Positions 6,607-7,344 of a stretch of 7,344 nucleotides of DNA are shown here, piece by piece. The translations under genes and the position numbers were made by a program. Below the pieces are notes generated by a model, which was not told the DNA's origin, did not search any database, and saw only the letters and a program-made list of their open reading frames with translations. Each line of letters starts with the position of its first letter. Position 1 is the first letter of the stretch. Source of the stretch: QHXN01 sp040509515 (lineage in GTDB: Bacteria > Acidobacteriota > Blastocatellia > Pyrinomonadales > Pyrinomonadaceae); assembly GCA_040509515.1 (NCBI GenBank), contig JBEVKV010000499.1:1-7344 (forward strand). Direction: 5' to 3'.

Positions 6607-6798
6607 GATGATTTCCTCTAATACAGAGAGTACCGGACGGTTGGGGGCTGAACCGAACGAGCATATTTCCCGTTCTGCGTGGCGCGTCCGTCCCAGACCT
6701 CCTCAGCCCAGATGAGTGGCCAGCTTTGCCCGCCCCGCTTGACTTAACCGGAGATGCCTTAGCGCAGAGATTCAGGGCATTGGCAGAATCAGAATGTA
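6607..6798 (-). other. Leader region upstream of the CHAT operon
   Basis: This 192-bp gap between the recombinase remnant's stop and the large TPR gene must hold the operon promoter unless transcription starts further upstream. The ribosome binding site AGAGGA (6614-6619) is clear. A small inverted repeat, CGGTT (6638-6642) with AACCG (6651-6655), lies just upstream of it and could be a minor hairpin or operator. Hexamers such as TATTAG and TATGCT on the minus strand loosely resemble a -10 box but lack a matching -35, so I do not place a promoter. No further ORF is visible. Confidence 0.5.
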
Positions 6799-7229
6799 TT
6801 ATTCCTCATCATACCCGAGGAAGTTGACGGCGTTCTGATCTAAGTTCTCCCGTCCATGGTCGTATCTCATCACGGTCTTCGGGTCCCTATGCTTCGACAT
6901 CATCTGCACTTGCCGGTAGGTCAGGCCAGAAGTGCCCGTGTGATGGCAGTCCTCCGGAGGTCGTGAGGCGAGAGGTCGCCGAGGCGGGAGTAGTCGGCCC
7001 ATTTCCTCACGATCTTCTGCAACATTCTTGTCGAGAGAGGCTTGTCGAAGTCGAGCGTCCTGTAGTTCGTGTGCGGCTGGAAGAGTGGGGCATGCTCCCC
7101 GCCCGAGTGCACTATCTCTCTGCGCCGACGATCCAGCCTGAGGTAGTTATCAATCGCCTCCTTGACATCCTTCGGCAGCGGCCAAACTTCCTCTCTTCCC
7201 CCTTTCACCTTACTGAGGTAGGTCGTCAA
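6799..7229 (-). pseudogene. Tyrosine recombinase/integrase, truncated and frameshifted
   Basis: The C-terminal half of a phage-type site-specific recombinase. One frame (7229-6921) reads KGGREEVWPLPKDVKEAI, then LSPHDLRRTAITRAL, which carries the catalytic His and Arg of the HxxR box, and stops at 6921-6923. The neighbouring frame resumes with GLTYRQVQMMSKHRDPKTV and MRYDHGRENLD, which carries the second catalytic His and the nucleophilic Tyr, and ends at TAA 6799-6801 (FLGYDEE). A one-base loss (or four bases) within about 6927-6935 joins the two: ...ITRAL-x-GLTYRQVQ. Upstream, the first conserved Arg and the arm-binding and core-binding domains are missing; past about 7229 the sequence becomes the end of an IS3-family element, so the 5' half was cut off there. 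The only start available for the fragment is TTG. It is inactive in this copy and marks former integrative DNA beside the operon. Confidence 0.85.
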
Positions 7230-7251
7230 AAGTGGACGCCATGTGTGACGT
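7230..7251. mobile_element. Probable end of the IS3-family element / junction with the integrase
   Basis: Between the transposase stop (7252-7254) and the first integrase codons lie about 22-30 bases containing AAAAGTGGACGCC on the plus strand. IS3-family stop codons usually lie very close to the terminal inverted repeat, so the element's right end should be here, with its outer tip at about 7221-7230. I cannot confirm the repeat because the other end is outside the window. Confidence 0.5.
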
Positions 7252-7344
7252 TCACGCCGCCCGTTGCTGCCGCGTGAACAGGTGCGTGTAAGCCACTGGC
7301 GACAAGTAACCGAGCCGCGCCTGCCGCCGCTGCCGGTTGTAGAA
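7252..7344 (-). CDS. IS3-family transposase (OrfB), C-terminal end, partial
   Basis: Thirty codons enter from the right edge and stop at TGA (7252-7254). The reading FYNRQRRQARLGYLSPVAYT matches the conserved C-terminus of the IS3-family integrase-like transposase, whose usual form is YNxxRRHxxLGYLSPxxY, just after the catalytic Glu of the DDE triad. Here the usual RRHSALGY is RRQARLGY, which is within family variation. The catalytic residues and OrfA would lie beyond the window, so whether the element is intact cannot be judged. It abuts the truncated recombinase, which it appears to have interrupted. Confidence 0.82.
   Translation of the reverse strand, partial: FYNRQRRQARLGYLSPVAYTHLFTRQQRAA

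Noticed and set aside
6607..6680. Sigma-70 promoter using TATTAG or TATGCT as the -10 box.
   Set aside because: Neither has a plausible -35 hexamer at 16-18 bp, and such hexamers are expected by chance.
7230..7344. N-terminal continuation of the integrase through the open frame to the window edge.
   Set aside because: That frame gives an Arg/Ser/Gly-rich sequence unlike an integrase, while the neighbouring frame gives a clear IS3-family transposase C-terminus ending at 7252.

Overview
The window looks like an accessory region of a GC-rich bacterial chromosome: a compact four-gene operon on the minus strand, flanked on both sides by debris of mobile elements. The source is probably an environmental Gram-negative. 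A stand-alone AraC-type DNA-binding domain with no sensor half, together with TPR and CHAT proteins, reminds me of Acidobacteriota (Blastocatellia-like), but that placement is inference only.

Layout from left to right. 26-382 (-) encodes a short AraC/XylS-type regulator. 383-1291 contains no intact gene: it holds a strong inverted repeat (849-891), the C-terminal remnant of an IS6-like DDE transposase on the plus strand (913-1056), and a doubtful 40-codon ORF (1076-1198, -). 1292-6606 is the operon, read right to left: an 835-aa TPR protein with a late zinc ribbon (6606-4099), a 368-aa CHAT protease (4115-3009, overlapping the previous gene by 17 bp), a 159-aa protein with one predicted membrane helix (2991-2512), and a 398-aa TPR protein (2488-1292). 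Spacings are -17, +17 and +23 bp, so co-transcription is very likely. 6607-6798 is the leader. 6799-7229 (-) is a frameshifted, N-terminally truncated tyrosine recombinase, and 7252-7344 (-) is the C-terminal end of an IS3-family transposase running off the window.

How the genes may work together. CHAT domains are caspase-like cysteine peptidases that normally sit at the C-terminus of a single TPR polypeptide. Here the TPR and helical-linker half and the peptidase half are separate, overlapping genes, and a CX2C-X10-CX2C zinc ribbon plus an extra TPR-like stretch lies between them. The peptidase keeps its His221/Cys275 dyad. The economical inference is a split sensor-protease: the large TPR protein senses or scaffolds, CHAT cuts, the small membrane-anchored protein is a candidate substrate or effector, and the last TPR protein is a second adaptor. 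The mobile-element surroundings fit a conflict or defence island, but nothing in the sequence proves a defence role or names the trigger.
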